DNA of 64,000 nucleotides from an uncultured Acidobacteriia bacterium. GTDB taxonomy: Bacteria > Acidobacteriota > Terriglobia > Bryobacterales > Bryobacteraceae. Within the stretch, counting starts at the first letter, position 1, and each line of letters starts with the position of its first letter. Made by a program: the position numbers and the translations under genes. Where the stretch lies: assembly GCA_903851195.1 (NCBI GenBank), contig CAINNJ010000004.1, forward strand, positions 186,001 to 250,000. Direction: 5' to 3'. The notes beneath the pieces are model-generated. The model made no database searches, was not told where the DNA came from, and saw only the letters and a list, made by a program, of their open reading frames with translations. Shown in pieces: positions 8,101 to 16,022 of the stretch.

Positions 8101-8165
8101 AATCGCTCGGGTTAAGCCGCCGGACACGGCTGAACGCGTGGTTCCACGGACTCACGGCGCCGCGC
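8101..8165 (+). repeat. Dispersed intergenic repeat, copy 1 of 3
   Basis: Shares the core CGCTCGGGTT...AGCCGCCGGAC.CGGCTGAACG.GTGG with 10721-10792 (same strand) and 52604-52684 (opposite strand). The core contains a small inverted repeat (AGCCG...CGGCT) able to form a hairpin. All three copies lie outside genes. Confidence 0.75.
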
Positions 8166-8300
8166 CCGGCGACTCGCGAGCTTATACCGCGCGATTCCGC
8201 GTGATGGAGAAGCAGAACGATGTGGATGTGCTCCATACCGGCATGGCGCACGAGCCAGGTTCAAGGGCACCGATGTTGCATAGCGAAACCGGCGAAGCCT

Positions 8301-8576
8301 TCATTCGCCTTTGCCAAGGTTAGCCAGATCGCGCTCCTCGCGGATTTGCCGCAGCATCTCGTCAGTGGCGGAGGCCGGTAGGGGCTGTCCGGAATGAAAG
8401 ACCCATACGCCGTGTTCTCTGGTCATTGCTCCCATAACACGCACCGGGCGGAGTGTGATCTGCTCGCCCACGCTCTCCATTTCGAGAGAGTCGCCGGGTT
8501 CCAGGCGGAGGTTCTGCCGGAGTGATTTCGGGATGACCATTCGGCCCGCTTTCTCGATCACAAGGCGCGTATTCAT
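8301..8576 (-). CDS. AbrB/MazE-type antitoxin, no partner toxin
   Basis: 91 residues starting MNTRLVIEKAGRMVIPKSLR. This is the swapped-hairpin AbrB DNA-binding signature (x-G-R-x-x-I-P-x-x-x-R), followed by LRLEPGDSLEME. The C-terminal half (HGVWVFHSGQPLPAS, then a charged helix) is that of MazE/VapB-like antitoxins with a toxin-binding tail. A toxin gene would be expected next to it, but the 640 bp downstream hold none. It is either orphaned by a deletion or a solitary regulator. Confidence 0.8.
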   Translation of the reverse strand: MNTRLVIEKAGRMVIPKSLRQNLRLEPGDSLEMESVGEQITLRPVRVMGAMTREHGVWVFHSGQPLPASATDEMLRQIREERDLANLGKGE

Positions 8577-8613
8577 TCCGGTACGATCCGGTGGGTTATC
8601 CTAACCGGCAGTC

Positions 8614-10059
8614 TCATGCAGCCGCTTCGAGGCGGTAATTCTCAAGGAGGTGGCTCGATGGCTTATTCCACAAAACTTTTATGTCGGCAATATAGAGCTT
8701 CGGCTTCGCGGCCAGCGCATGCGTCACGCGGTCAATTGTCTTGTACCAGCCATTGAGATTGTTCACGGCTGTATGGCGCTTTTTCAGAGCTGTTGCGTGT
8801 TCGGCAAAATAGGCGCGCAGGCGCGGATACTTCCCGAGATCGACCAGCCCCTCGCCGTTCCTGGGTCTACAAGTCCATGGGTCGACCAAATAGTGCCCGG
8901 ACCACTCGAGCGTGCCGGTGGCAATATCTTTGGCCATGGCCAGCCGCAGAAGGCGTGAGGATTCGACCAGATTTGGGTTTTTCGTGATAAACACGCTGTC
9001 ATTCCCTGTGGCCACGCCGATCCCGACTCGGGCGTTCACCTCAAGTTTCGGGAAGCGGTCCTCCAGCCGGCGGAGCAGCGCCAGTTGCTCCGGCGAGTGG
9101 CAGGGCCATGGGTCCGATCCTTTGAACCAGGTGTCCACGACCGCCGTCCGGAGTCCGGGCAACGCGGCTGACTGGCCGCGCCGACGCGCCGGATGCAGCG
9201 CGTCGGACAACATGCGGGGCGAAATGTGCTCCGCTTCCGGCCCGGCAGTGGCGACGACGGTCGATCCCTGCGTCTGGCGCCGTATGACCGTAATGGCGGG
9301 GTAGGCGTCCACTTCGTCCGCAAAAGCATCCGCGTTGTGCATCTCCACCACAACCTCGACGCCATAGGCCGAGGTCACCAGGTTTCGCAGTTGCGCGCCG
9401 TACTGATTGCGCATCCAGCGATCCGCGCAGATGAAGGCGCAGACGCCGCCCGGGCGCAACTGGCGGAGTGCGGCTTCAAAAAACGCGACATACAGATCGG
9501 CCCGCCCGCGCATGGCAGGCCAGGCATCCCGATAGAGCATCGCCGTTTCTTCGGGAATCTCCTCCAGCCGGATGTACGGCGGATTGCCGATCACGAAATC
9601 GGCTTCGATCCGACCCGATTCGAACAGGTAATCGCCGGTGCGAACCCAGCCGGCGGCCAGAGTTTCCGCGAGAGCACGTGTGGCGCCGGACTTCACCAGG
9701 ATGCGGACGGCCAGCGCACGCGCTTTCCCTGCGCTTTCTTCGTCGAGTTCGTAGGCCAGCAGCGAGGCCGCGCAGTCGGAAAGCGGCCTGTTGAGCGTCC
9801 GGCAGGATTCCGCCAACCGCTCGACCATGGGACCCAGGAATGCGCCGTCGCCCGCGGAGGGCTCAACGGCCATGGTGTCGATAAGATTGGTTTCCGCGCG
9901 GTAGCCTGCCAGATCGAGCAGCAGTTCCACGACCCAGCGCTTGGTGTACACAACACCCTTTGCTTCCGCCGGAGCTTCCGGGCGGGCAGGAACGGGCGGG
10001 GCAAAGAGCGTCTGCTGAATGCCGCGTGTGGTGCGCGCTGTGGTTTCGATTTGAGGCAT
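8614..10059 (-). CDS. N6-adenine DNA methyltransferase (Eco57I/TaqI-like), 3'-truncated
   Basis: 481 residues from ATG 10059, which has AGGAAGG upstream on the minus strand; the frame is open to 10176. Family motifs are present: motif I region AVEPSAGDGAFLG (S-adenosylmethionine binding), motif IV NPPYIRLEEI (target-adenine amino group), and a C-terminal region beginning ARVGIGVATGNDSVF typical of the recognition part. Family members continue roughly 100 residues beyond KLYIADIK. Here the frame runs into unrelated sequence (VLWNKPSSHLLENYRLEAAA) and stops. Part of the target-recognition domain is therefore missing and activity is doubtful. No restriction endonuclease gene is adjacent. Confidence 0.8.
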   Translation of the reverse strand: MPQIETTARTTRGIQQTLFAPPVPARPEAPAEAKGVVYTKRWVVELLLDLAGYRAETNLIDTMAVEPSAGDGAFLGPMVERLAESCRTLNRPLSDCAASLLAYELDEESAGKARALAVRILVKSGATRALAETLAAGWVRTGDYLFESGRIEADFVIGNPPYIRLEEIPEETAMLYRDAWPAMRGRADLYVAFFEAALRQLRPGGVCAFICADRWMRNQYGAQLRNLVTSAYGVEVVVEMHNADAFADEVDAYPAITVIRRQTQGSTVVATAGPEAEHISPRMLSDALHPARRRGQSAALPGLRTAVVDTWFKGSDPWPCHSPEQLALLRRLEDRFPKLEVNARVGIGVATGNDSVFITKNPNLVESSRLLRLAMAKDIATGTLEWSGHYLVDPWTCRPRNGEGLVDLGKYPRLRAYFAEHATALKKRHTAVNNLNGWYKTIDRVTHALAAKPKLYIADIKVLWNKPSSHLLENYRLEAAA

Positions 10060-10185
10060 CGCCTTCCTATCGGCTGTCCTACCATTCTGCTTTACGGCGC
10101 GCGGGGACTGAACCCAGCCGATCACGGGTTTCGTCGCGCCGTATATTCCGCAGCCAGATTCCTCCGCGTCGAGCACGGTGTTGGG

Positions 10186-10650
10186 TTATTCCGGCAGGCT
10201 GTCCCCGACATGGAGCCGCATCAATCGCCGGGGATGTTCGTGAAAGCCGAGACGACGGTACAAACGCGTCGCGCCTTCGTTGGCAAGGTCGGCTTCAAGG
10301 AGGAGGTCTGTCATCCCCCGCCTCCGGCATTCGGCTGCCGCGAACCGCACGGCCGCACTGCCGAACCCCTTGCCGCGATACGGCGCTTCCACAAACAGCT
10401 CATCAATGAAGCCGTGCCATCCTCCAAATTCGAGGCTGAAGCCGTGGGTCAGCACTACGTAGCCGACAGGTGCCGTGCCGGATTCCAGAATCCTGACGCT
10501 TCCCGCGCTCGGTTCGCCCATCAGAAGCAGTGTGGCCCGACGCGATTTGTCCTCCGGAAAGGGTACCCCGTGACTCGCGTGAAACCGGGCCATCATGGCC
10601 ACGAGCACCTCGATATCGGGCGGTTCGGCCGTGCGGAAAGCGGGACTCAT
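10186..10650 (-). CDS. GNAT-family N-acetyltransferase
   Basis: 154 residues from ATG 10650 (MSPAFRTAEPPDIEVLVAMM). The acetyl-CoA binding motif A is clear: IDELFVEAPYRGKGFGSAAV, with R-G-K-G-F-G as the pyrophosphate loop, then LLLEADLANEGATRLYRRLG as motif B. The substrate cannot be told; possibilities include amines, antibiotics and protein N-termini. A longer frame to 10908 would translate a dispersed repeat (10721-10792) and is rejected as the start. The gene is separate from the methyltransferase downstream. Confidence 0.82.
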   Translation of the reverse strand: MSPAFRTAEPPDIEVLVAMMARFHASHGVPFPEDKSRRATLLLMGEPSAGSVRILESGTAPVGYVVLTHGFSLEFGGWHGFIDELFVEAPYRGKGFGSAAVRFAAAECRRRGMTDLLLEADLANEGATRLYRRLGFHEHPRRLMRLHVGDSLPE

Positions 10651-10720
10651 CGAGTCGCGCGGTATCGGCAGGGCAGGAACGGGCTGTGCTGCATCCAGGG
10701 CAGGATTCCCCGGAAATTTT

Positions 10721-10792
10721 GAGAAACCGCTCGGGTTGTAGCCGCCGGACCCGGCTGAACGGGTGGCTCCCCGGTCTGAGTGCGCCGCGTCC
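10721..10792 (+). repeat. Dispersed intergenic repeat, copy 2 of 3
   Basis: GAGAAACCGCTCGGGTT, then GTAGCCGCCGGACCCGGCTG and AACGGGTGGC, ending GCGCCGCGTCCGG. It matches the reverse complement of 52604-52684 over about 75 bp and the shorter copy at 8101. Confidence 0.8.
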
Positions 10793-10915
10793 GGTTTCGG
10801 CGCCGGAAGCGAGGTATCCGTGTCTGGAGCGGTCCGATTCATGAGGATGACTTTAACCCGCGGCAGAGCAGATTGTTTGTCAGCGTGCGTACATCGCACG
10901 CGCGTCACAGGCTTC

Positions 10916-10921
10916 TAAACT
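10916..10921 (+). promoter_or_regulatory. -10-like box (TAAACT), leaderless start for the CRP-type gene
   Basis: TAAACT ends 6 nt before the ATG at 10928, so the predicted transcript starts at or next to the A of the ATG. No Shine-Dalgarno sequence is present. The -35 is not convincing. Confidence 0.45.
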
Positions 10922-10927
10922 GGATTT

Positions 10928-11647
10928 ATGGGGGCCGGGAACTCGCTTGCAATGACGTTCGAGGGGCACACGCAGTGCGAGGCACTGCGCAGCGCGGTAA
11001 CCGGCTCCCTGCTTGCGGACGAACGCCGGGCGAAGCTGCGTGGGGTGCGGGTCGGGGAGATGCTGTGGAATCCGGCATCGAAGCCCGACCGGCTGTTCCA
11101 GCTGCGGTCGGGTCGGGTGAATATCGTCAGTTCCGACAGTCGCGGAAATGAGACCGTGCTCCACACGATCAAGGCAGGCGAGATCTTCGGCGAAATCTGC
11201 CTGTGCAGCCACGCCGATGCGCCTCACGGGACTTCGGCGGTCGCGGTGAACCGGTCGGAGATTCTGGAGGCCGGCTACGAAGAATTTCGCGCGCGGCTGA
11301 AGGTCGATCCGGACCTGATGAACCTTGTTTTGCGGCTGTTTTGCAAACGACTGGCCGATGCGGATTGCAGGGTGCAGATACTTGCCGAGCACGATGCCCG
11401 GCGGAGGCTCCGCAGGCTGTTGGCTTACATTGCCGTGAGCCGCGGGACGCCCTCCAAACGAAGTCAGTTCTGGACGAGCGTGACGATCACGCACGCGGAA
11501 CTGGCGTCACTGGGAGCGCTGAGCCGTCCGCATCTGAGCCTGCTCATGACAGAATTCCGCGAGAAGGGCCTGGTTTCGTATGAACGAGGCTCGGTGCTGC
11601 GAATCGACATGGCGAAGATCAGTCTTTCAGGGACCTACATTCCATAA
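10928..11647 (+). CDS. CRP/FNR-family transcription regulator
   Basis: 239 residues. The N-terminal half is a cyclic-nucleotide-binding-like beta barrel (FQLRSGRVNIV, KAGEIFGEICLC with the conserved G-E). The C-terminal half is a winged helix (THAELASLGALSRPHLSLLM as the helix-turn-helix, then EKGLVSYERGSVLRI as the wing). No FNR-type four-cysteine cluster is seen at the N-terminus, so an iron-sulfur oxygen sensor is unlikely; the ligand is unknown. The gene stands alone, converging on the DinB gene with a 13-nt 3' overlap. The start is supported by the -10-like box just upstream. Confidence 0.87.
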   Translation: MGAGNSLAMTFEGHTQCEALRSAVTGSLLADERRAKLRGVRVGEMLWNPASKPDRLFQLRSGRVNIVSSDSRGNETVLHTIKAGEIFGEICLCSHADAPHGTSAVAVNRSEILEAGYEEFRARLKVDPDLMNLVLRLFCKRLADADCRVQILAEHDARRRLRRLLAYIAVSRGTPSKRSQFWTSVTITHAELASLGALSRPHLSLLMTEFREKGLVSYERGSVLRIDMAKISLSGTYIP

Positions 11648-12135
11648 GGGTCCGGAGGCTCGATATTTTTCAGCCGCGCATAGACGGTGAGGGCTCCGCG
11701 GTGGTGGGATGTGTGCTCGACGATTTCCCTGACGATCGTGATGCGCGGCAGACCACCCAGGACCGGACCGGGAGGCAGCGCCGTCATCAGTTCGGCGTCG
11801 CTTTGCGCAGCGATGAGCCGGATCGCGCCGGTCATGGATTTTTCGAACCACTCGCGGGCCGAGGACAACGACTCGATGCGAAGCACGGTTTGGATCTGCG
11901 GCTCGAAATTCATGTCGAAGCCTTCGGCGCGGAATGCGCCTTCCATAAACCAGTCGATCACGCGCGCCACATGAGCGACATGCTGTGCGACGGTCATCAT
12001 TCCCGCGGCCGGAGCAAATTCCGAGATGGATTCCGACAGATTGGCGGTGGAACGATTGAACCGGTCTCTTGCAACGGCGAGGTCTTCAGCGGCCTGCCGC
12101 GAGAGTGAATGGGAGACTCCAGGCGAATTCGACAT
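11635..12135 (-). CDS. DinB-family protein
   Basis: 166 residues with the four-helix DinB/YfiT pattern: MMTVAQHVAHVARVIDWFME (first metal-ligand His), then VREIVEHTSHHRGALTVYAR (paired His near the C-terminus) and a PPDPYGM end. DinB-fold proteins bind a divalent metal through three His residues. Some are thiol-dependent transferases; most are uncharacterised, so the substrate is open. It converges with the CRP-type gene. TAGAGT on the minus strand (12146-12141) ends 5 nt before the ATG, so the mRNA may be leaderless. Confidence 0.82.
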   Translation of the reverse strand: MSNSPGVSHSLSRQAAEDLAVARDRFNRSTANLSESISEFAPAAGMMTVAQHVAHVARVIDWFMEGAFRAEGFDMNFEPQIQTVLRIESLSSAREWFEKSMTGAIRLIAAQSDAELMTALPPGPVLGGLPRITIVREIVEHTSHHRGALTVYARLKNIEPPDPYGM

Positions 12136-12277
12136 GGCCTACTCTACCGTCAATCGGCCCCCGTGCAATGTAAGCACGCTGACATCACATGTTTTCGCCC
12201 CTGTTGACGGCGCCCGAATTGGTCGAATCGTCCAGGCAGATGCCGGGCAAACACGGGCGGCCTCCACACCCCGAATG

Positions 12278-12283
12278 TACAAT
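12278..12283 (+). promoter_or_regulatory. -10-like box (TACAAT) before lpdA
   Basis: TACAAT ends 8 nt before the GTG at 12292, with only an A-rich AAAAATAA between and no ribosome binding site. Transcription would start next to the initiation codon, giving a leaderless mRNA for the lpdA-lipB-E2 operon. Confidence 0.5.
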
Positions 12284-12291
12284 AAAAATAA

Positions 12292-13686
12292 GTGACATAC
12301 GACCTGATTGTGATTGGGAGCGGCCCCGGCGGCTACTCGGCCGCGGTGCGCGCGGGCCAGTACGGCCTGAAGACCGCCATCATTGAAAAAGATCCGAAGC
12401 TGGGCGGCACGTGCCTCCACGTCGGCTGCATTCCGACGAAGGCCCTGCTTCATACGGCGGAGCTGTGGAGCTTCGCCAACCATTCGGCGGACGAGGGCAT
12501 CACCATCTCGGCGCCGACCCTCAATTTCCCGAAAGTCATCGACCGCAAGAACGGCATTGTGCAGAAACACGCCAAGGGCGTTGAGTTTCTGATGAAGAAG
12601 AACAAGGTCGAATGGATCAAGGGCTTCGGCGTGATCAAAGGACCCGGCAAGGTGGAAGTGACCACCGACAAGGGCACGCAGCTGCTGGAAACCAAAAACA
12701 TTCTGATCGCGACCGGTTCGGAAGCCCGCATGCTGCCGGGGCTGCAGCCGGATGCCGATTCGATCCTGACGAACATCGAGATTCTGAACCTGCAGGCGGT
12801 GCCGAAGTCGCTGATGATCATTGGCGCTGGCGCGGTGGGCGTGGAGTTCGCCTCCATGTTCAAACGGTTCGGCGCGGAAGTCAGCATCTTTGAAATGCTG
12901 CCCCGGCTGGTGCCGGTAGAAGACGAGGAAGTCTCGAAGGAACTGGAGCGCGTCTTTAAGAAGAGCAAGATCCGCGTCGAGACCGGCGCGAAATGCAGCG
13001 ACATTCAGAAGACCGGTTCCAGCGTGAAGATGAAAGTCACGCTCGCGAACGGAAAAGTGGAAGACGTGGAGGCCGAAAAGCTACTGGTGGCGGTGGGCCG
13101 CGCGCCGAACACCGCGAAGATCGGTCTTGAGAACACGAAAGTGGAAGTGGACCGGGGCTTCATCAAGGTGAACGAGTACCAGCAGACTGCTGAACCGGGG
13201 ATTTACGCCATCGGGGACGTGGTTGCGGGCACGCCGCAGCTGGCGCATGTCGCCTCCGCGCAGGGCATGGTCGCCGTGGCGACGATCGCCGGCAAGCCGA
13301 CGACGCCGATCAACCGGAACCGGATCCCGGGCGCGACCTATACGGAGCCGGGAATCGGCAGCGTGGGGTTGACGGAAGCGCAGGCGAAGGCCGCGGGTTA
13401 CGACGTGAAGGTCGGGAAATTCCCGTTTGCCGCGAACAGCAAGGCGACGATTCTGGGCTCGCACGACGGGTTCGTGAAGATCGTGGCGGATGCCAAATAC
13501 GGCGAAATTCTGGGCGTTCACATCATCGGCCCGCAGGCTTACGAACTGATCTCGGAATGCGTCGCGGCGATGGAAGCCGAGGCCACGGTGGAAACGATGA
13601 TGCATACGATCCACGCGCATCCCACCATTTACGAAGCGGTCGGTGAAGCGTTCCAGAACGTGTACGGCCTGGCCATTAATGCGTAA
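12292..13686 (+). CDS. lpdA: Dihydrolipoyl dehydrogenase (E3)
   Basis: 464 residues from GTG. This FAD flavoprotein reoxidises dihydrolipoyl groups on E2 subunits with NAD+. It has the N-terminal FAD fingerprint GSGPGGYSAAVRA and the redox disulfide Cys41/Cys46 in GGTCLHVGCIPTK. The NAD fingerprint is IIGAGAVGVEFASMF, followed by a second FAD contact YAIGDVVAGTPQLAH. The C-terminal catalytic His-Glu pair is in HAHPTIYEAVGEAF. All key residues are present and length is standard. It is the first gene of an operon with lipB (8-nt overlap) and a lipoyl-bearing E2, so it probably serves a 2-oxo acid dehydrogenase complex in the cytoplasm. Confidence 0.95.
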   Translation: MTYDLIVIGSGPGGYSAAVRAGQYGLKTAIIEKDPKLGGTCLHVGCIPTKALLHTAELWSFANHSADEGITISAPTLNFPKVIDRKNGIVQKHAKGVEFLMKKNKVEWIKGFGVIKGPGKVEVTTDKGTQLLETKNILIATGSEARMLPGLQPDADSILTNIEILNLQAVPKSLMIIGAGAVGVEFASMFKRFGAEVSIFEMLPRLVPVEDEEVSKELERVFKKSKIRVETGAKCSDIQKTGSSVKMKVTLANGKVEDVEAEKLLVAVGRAPNTAKIGLENTKVEVDRGFIKVNEYQQTAEPGIYAIGDVVAGTPQLAHVASAQGMVAVATIAGKPTTPINRNRIPGATYTEPGIGSVGLTEAQAKAAGYDVKVGKFPFAANSKATILGSHDGFVKIVADAKYGEILGVHIIGPQAYELISECVAAMEAEATVETMMHTIHAHPTIYEAVGEAFQNVYGLAINA

Positions 13687-14359
13687 CTGCCGTATCCGCG
13701 ATCTCGGGCGCATGAGCTACGGCGAAGCGCTCGGGATCCAGCATGAGATCGCGGCCGCGCGCAAACAGGGCGCGGGGACGGATCATCTGCTTTTCGTGGA
13801 GCATCCGCACGTGATCACGATGGGGCGCAACGGGCACGAAGAGAATCTGCTGGCCCCGGAAGCCGTGCTGCGGCAGAAGGGCGTGGAACTGTTCGAGACC
13901 GACCGGGGCGGCGACGTCACGTATCACGGGCCCGGCCAGATTGTCGCGTATCCCATCATGGACCTGCGCGAGTGGAAACGTGATGTGGGAGCCTTCGTGC
14001 GCTCCATCGAGCAGGTTCTGATTGATACTCTGGAAGAGTTTGGCATTGGCGCGCGGCGGATTCCGAAGCTGACGGGCGTTTGGGTGGGCGAAGGGGATGC
14101 GGCGGCGAAGATCGCGGCGATTGGAATCCACCTGAGCCGCTGGGTGTCCACGCATGGCTGGGCACTGAACGTGACGACTGATTTACGGTATTTTCAGTAC
14201 ATTGTGCCGTGCGGGCTGCAGAAGCCGGTGACTTCCATGGCGGAACTGGGTGTGCGGGCGGATGCGGGCGAAGTGAAGCGCGGCCTGGCCCGCCACTTTG
14301 CCGAGATTTTTGATTTTGAGTTGCAGGTCGAAAGACTTACTGGAGAGTTTGCGCAATGA
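13679..14359 (+). CDS. lipB: Octanoyl-ACP:protein N-octanoyltransferase
   Basis: 226 residues from ATG 13679, overlapping the lpdA stop by 8 nt. LipB moves octanoate from acyl-carrier protein to the lipoyl-domain lysine, the first step of lipoate assembly; LipA then inserts sulfur. Signature blocks are present: HVITMGRNGHEENLL, ETDRGGDVTYHGPGQIVAYP, KIAAIGIHLSRWVSTHG and the catalytic Cys in IVPCGL, with the general-base Lys in AAKIAAIG. Its stop overlaps the E2 start by 4 nt (ATGA), indicating tight coupling: the enzyme that modifies E2 is made with E2. lipA is not in this window. Confidence 0.95.
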   Translation: MRNCRIRDLGRMSYGEALGIQHEIAAARKQGAGTDHLLFVEHPHVITMGRNGHEENLLAPEAVLRQKGVELFETDRGGDVTYHGPGQIVAYPIMDLREWKRDVGAFVRSIEQVLIDTLEEFGIGARRIPKLTGVWVGEGDAAAKIAAIGIHLSRWVSTHGWALNVTTDLRYFQYIVPCGLQKPVTSMAELGVRADAGEVKRGLARHFAEIFDFELQVERLTGEFAQ

Positions 14360-15699
14360 CAGACGTCGTGATGCCCCAGATGGGCGAAAGCATCGTCGAA
14401 GGAACGCTGACCAAATGGCTGAAGAAAGCCGGCGACACGGTCGAACGCGACGAGCCCTTATTTGAGATTTCGACCGACAAGGTCGATACGGAGATTCCGT
14501 CGCCCGCTGCCGGCGTGCTGGCCGAGGTGCTGGTGAACGAAGGCCAGACGGTGGGAGTGAACGCGGTGGTGGCCCGCATCGCCGAGCCCGGCGCTGCCGC
14601 GGTGCCCGCGCCCGCGCCGGCGGAAGCACCCGCTGCGTCGCCGAAGGAACCGGATTCGACGGTTGAGGAATCGGCAGTCCCGGCACCCGCTGCGCCTGCT
14701 GCAGCACCGGCGGCTCCGGTCGCACCGGCTGCAGCCGAAACTCCGGCAGGACCGTTGTCTCCGCTGGTGCGGAAGATGGCGCGCGAGAACAATATCGATC
14801 TGACGAAGGTGACCGGCACCGGCGCCGGCGGGCGGATCACGAAGGATGACGTGGAGGGCTTCCTGAAGTCTCAGGCAGCGCCTGCGCCTGTTGCCGCCGC
14901 ACCGGTCGTTGCCCCGGCGCCTCCTCCTCCCGCTCCGGCTCCAAAACCCGCAGCGGCCCCGGTTGCGGCACCCCCGGCAGCAGCCGCCGGACAGCCCGGA
15001 CCGACGGCGCGCACCCGCGTGGAGCCGATGAGCAACATGCGGCAGAAGATCGCCGAACACATGGTGATGAGCAAGCGGACCTCCGCCCATGTCACCACGG
15101 TGCACCGCGTGGACATGACCCGCGTGGCGAAGATGCGCGCGAAGCACAAGGACGATTTCGCGGCGCGTTACGGCATGTCGCTGACGTTCCTGCCGTTCGT
15201 GGCGCGCGCCACGGTGGAAGCGCTGCGTGCGTTCCCGACGCTGAACGCGTCCATCGACGGCACGAATGTCATCTTCCATAACGACATCAATGTGGGCATC
15301 GCGGTGGCTCTGGATGGCGGGCTGATCGTGCCCGTGATTCGGAACGCGGATGAGAAGAACGTGCTCGGCCTGCAGCGCTCGATCGTGGATCTGGCGGCCC
15401 GCGCGCGCGCCAAACAGCTGAAGCCTGACGAAATTCAGGGCGGCACGTTCTCGATTACGAACTTCGGCAGCTTCGGCAGCGTTTTCGCGACGCCTGTCAT
15501 CAACCAGCCGCAGGTCGCTATTCTTGGGGTGGGCACGGTGGAGAAGGTTCCGGTGGTGATCGACGATGCCATCGCGGTCCGGTCGCAGTGCTTCCTTGCG
15601 CTCACGTTCGATCACCGGCTGATCGATGGCGCGCTGGGGGATCAGTTCACGGCGAAGGTGAAGTCGGTGCTGGAAAACTGGTCGGAAGAAGTTCTGTAG
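14356..15699 (+). CDS. Dihydrolipoamide acyltransferase (E2) of a 2-oxo acid dehydrogenase
   Basis: 447 residues. Residues 1-78 form a lipoyl domain with the acceptor Lys42 in EISTDKVDTEI. An Ala/Pro-rich linker follows, then a peripheral-subunit-binding domain at about 135-170 (LVRKMARENNIDLTKVTGTG), a second Ala/Pro linker, and the catalytic acyltransferase domain from about 220. The active-site His420 and Asp424 lie in DHRLIDGALGDQF. The domain order fits the succinyl, branched-chain or acetyl type. The lipoyl motif D-K-V and the single lipoyl domain favour the succinyl/branched-chain type, but the E1 gene that would settle this is absent from the window. A hairpin terminator follows directly. 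Confidence 0.92.
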   Translation: MTDVVMPQMGESIVEGTLTKWLKKAGDTVERDEPLFEISTDKVDTEIPSPAAGVLAEVLVNEGQTVGVNAVVARIAEPGAAAVPAPAPAEAPAASPKEPDSTVEESAVPAPAAPAAAPAAPVAPAAAETPAGPLSPLVRKMARENNIDLTKVTGTGAGGRITKDDVEGFLKSQAAPAPVAAAPVVAPAPPPPAPAPKPAAAPVAAPPAAAAGQPGPTARTRVEPMSNMRQKIAEHMVMSKRTSAHVTTVHRVDMTRVAKMRAKHKDDFAARYGMSLTFLPFVARATVEALRAFPTLNASIDGTNVIFHNDINVGIAVALDGGLIVPVIRNADEKNVLGLQRSIVDLAARARAKQLKPDEIQGGTFSITNFGSFGSVFATPVINQPQVAILGVGTVEKVPVVIDDAIAVRSQCFLALTFDHRLIDGALGDQFTAKVKSVLENWSEEVL

Positions 15700-15723
15700 G
15701 ATTGCTCTCGTTCGGAATTACGG

Positions 15724-15753
15724 AAGGCCGGGGACTCAGGTTCCCGGCCTTTT
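15724..15753 (+). terminator. Rho-independent terminator of the lpdA-lipB-E2 operon
   Basis: A perfect 9-bp stem AAGGCCGGG (15724-15732) / CCCGGCCTT (15743-15751) with a 10-nt loop, followed by TT. It starts 24 nt after the E2 stop codon. The T-run is short, so termination may be partial. Confidence 0.75.
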
Positions 15754-15767
15754 GGCGTTTGTGGCGT

Positions 15768-15773
15768 TAAACT
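15768..15773 (+). promoter_or_regulatory. -10-like box (TAAACT) before the DUF433 gene
   Basis: TAAACT ends 6 nt before the ATG at 15780, with no ribosome binding site; this predicts a leaderless start. It is the same hexamer and spacing as at 10916. Confidence 0.4.
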
Positions 15774-15779
15774 TGTGGC

Positions 15780-16022
15780 ATGGAATCGATTACCGGCTTT
15801 GATCGGATCACCGTAGAGACCGACAAGTGCGGAGGCAAACCCTGTATTCGGGGCATGAGAATCACGGTGCGGCGTGTCCTCGATATCCTGGCGACCTACC
15901 CGGTTCGGGCCGAGCTTTTCCGCGAACATCCGTATCTTGAAGAAGAAGACCTTCAACAGGCGCTCCTGTTCGCGGCGGCTTCGATGGATGACGAGATTCA
16001 TTACGTTCATCAGGTTGCATGA
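15780..16022 (+). CDS. DUF433 antitoxin
   Basis: 80 residues: GFDRITVETDKCGGKPCIRG, then MRITVRRVLDILA. The D-x-x-x-x-G-G-K-P-x-I-x-G-x-R-I-x-V pattern defines DUF433, a small helix-turn-helix protein usually paired with a DUF5615 PIN-like toxin. Here its stop overlaps the start of just such a gene by 4 nt (ATGA, 16019-16022), but that toxin is broken. The antitoxin itself appears full length. Confidence 0.85.
   Translation: MESITGFDRITVETDKCGGKPCIRGMRITVRRVLDILATYPVRAELFREHPYLEEEDLQQALLFAAASMDDEIHYVHQVA

Larger units (their letters stand above)
7658..8300. other. Intergenic region with two repeat features
   Basis: 643 bp without a supported gene. It contains a 21-bp tandem duplication (7816-7857) and one copy of a dispersed repeat (8101-8165). 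Possible relics of coding sequence are too short to assign. Confidence 0.5.

Noticed and set aside
14458-15615. 385-codon minus-strand frame opposite the E2 gene
   Set aside because: Arg/Gly/Cys-rich antisense product of Ala/Pro-rich linkers; no start context or domain.
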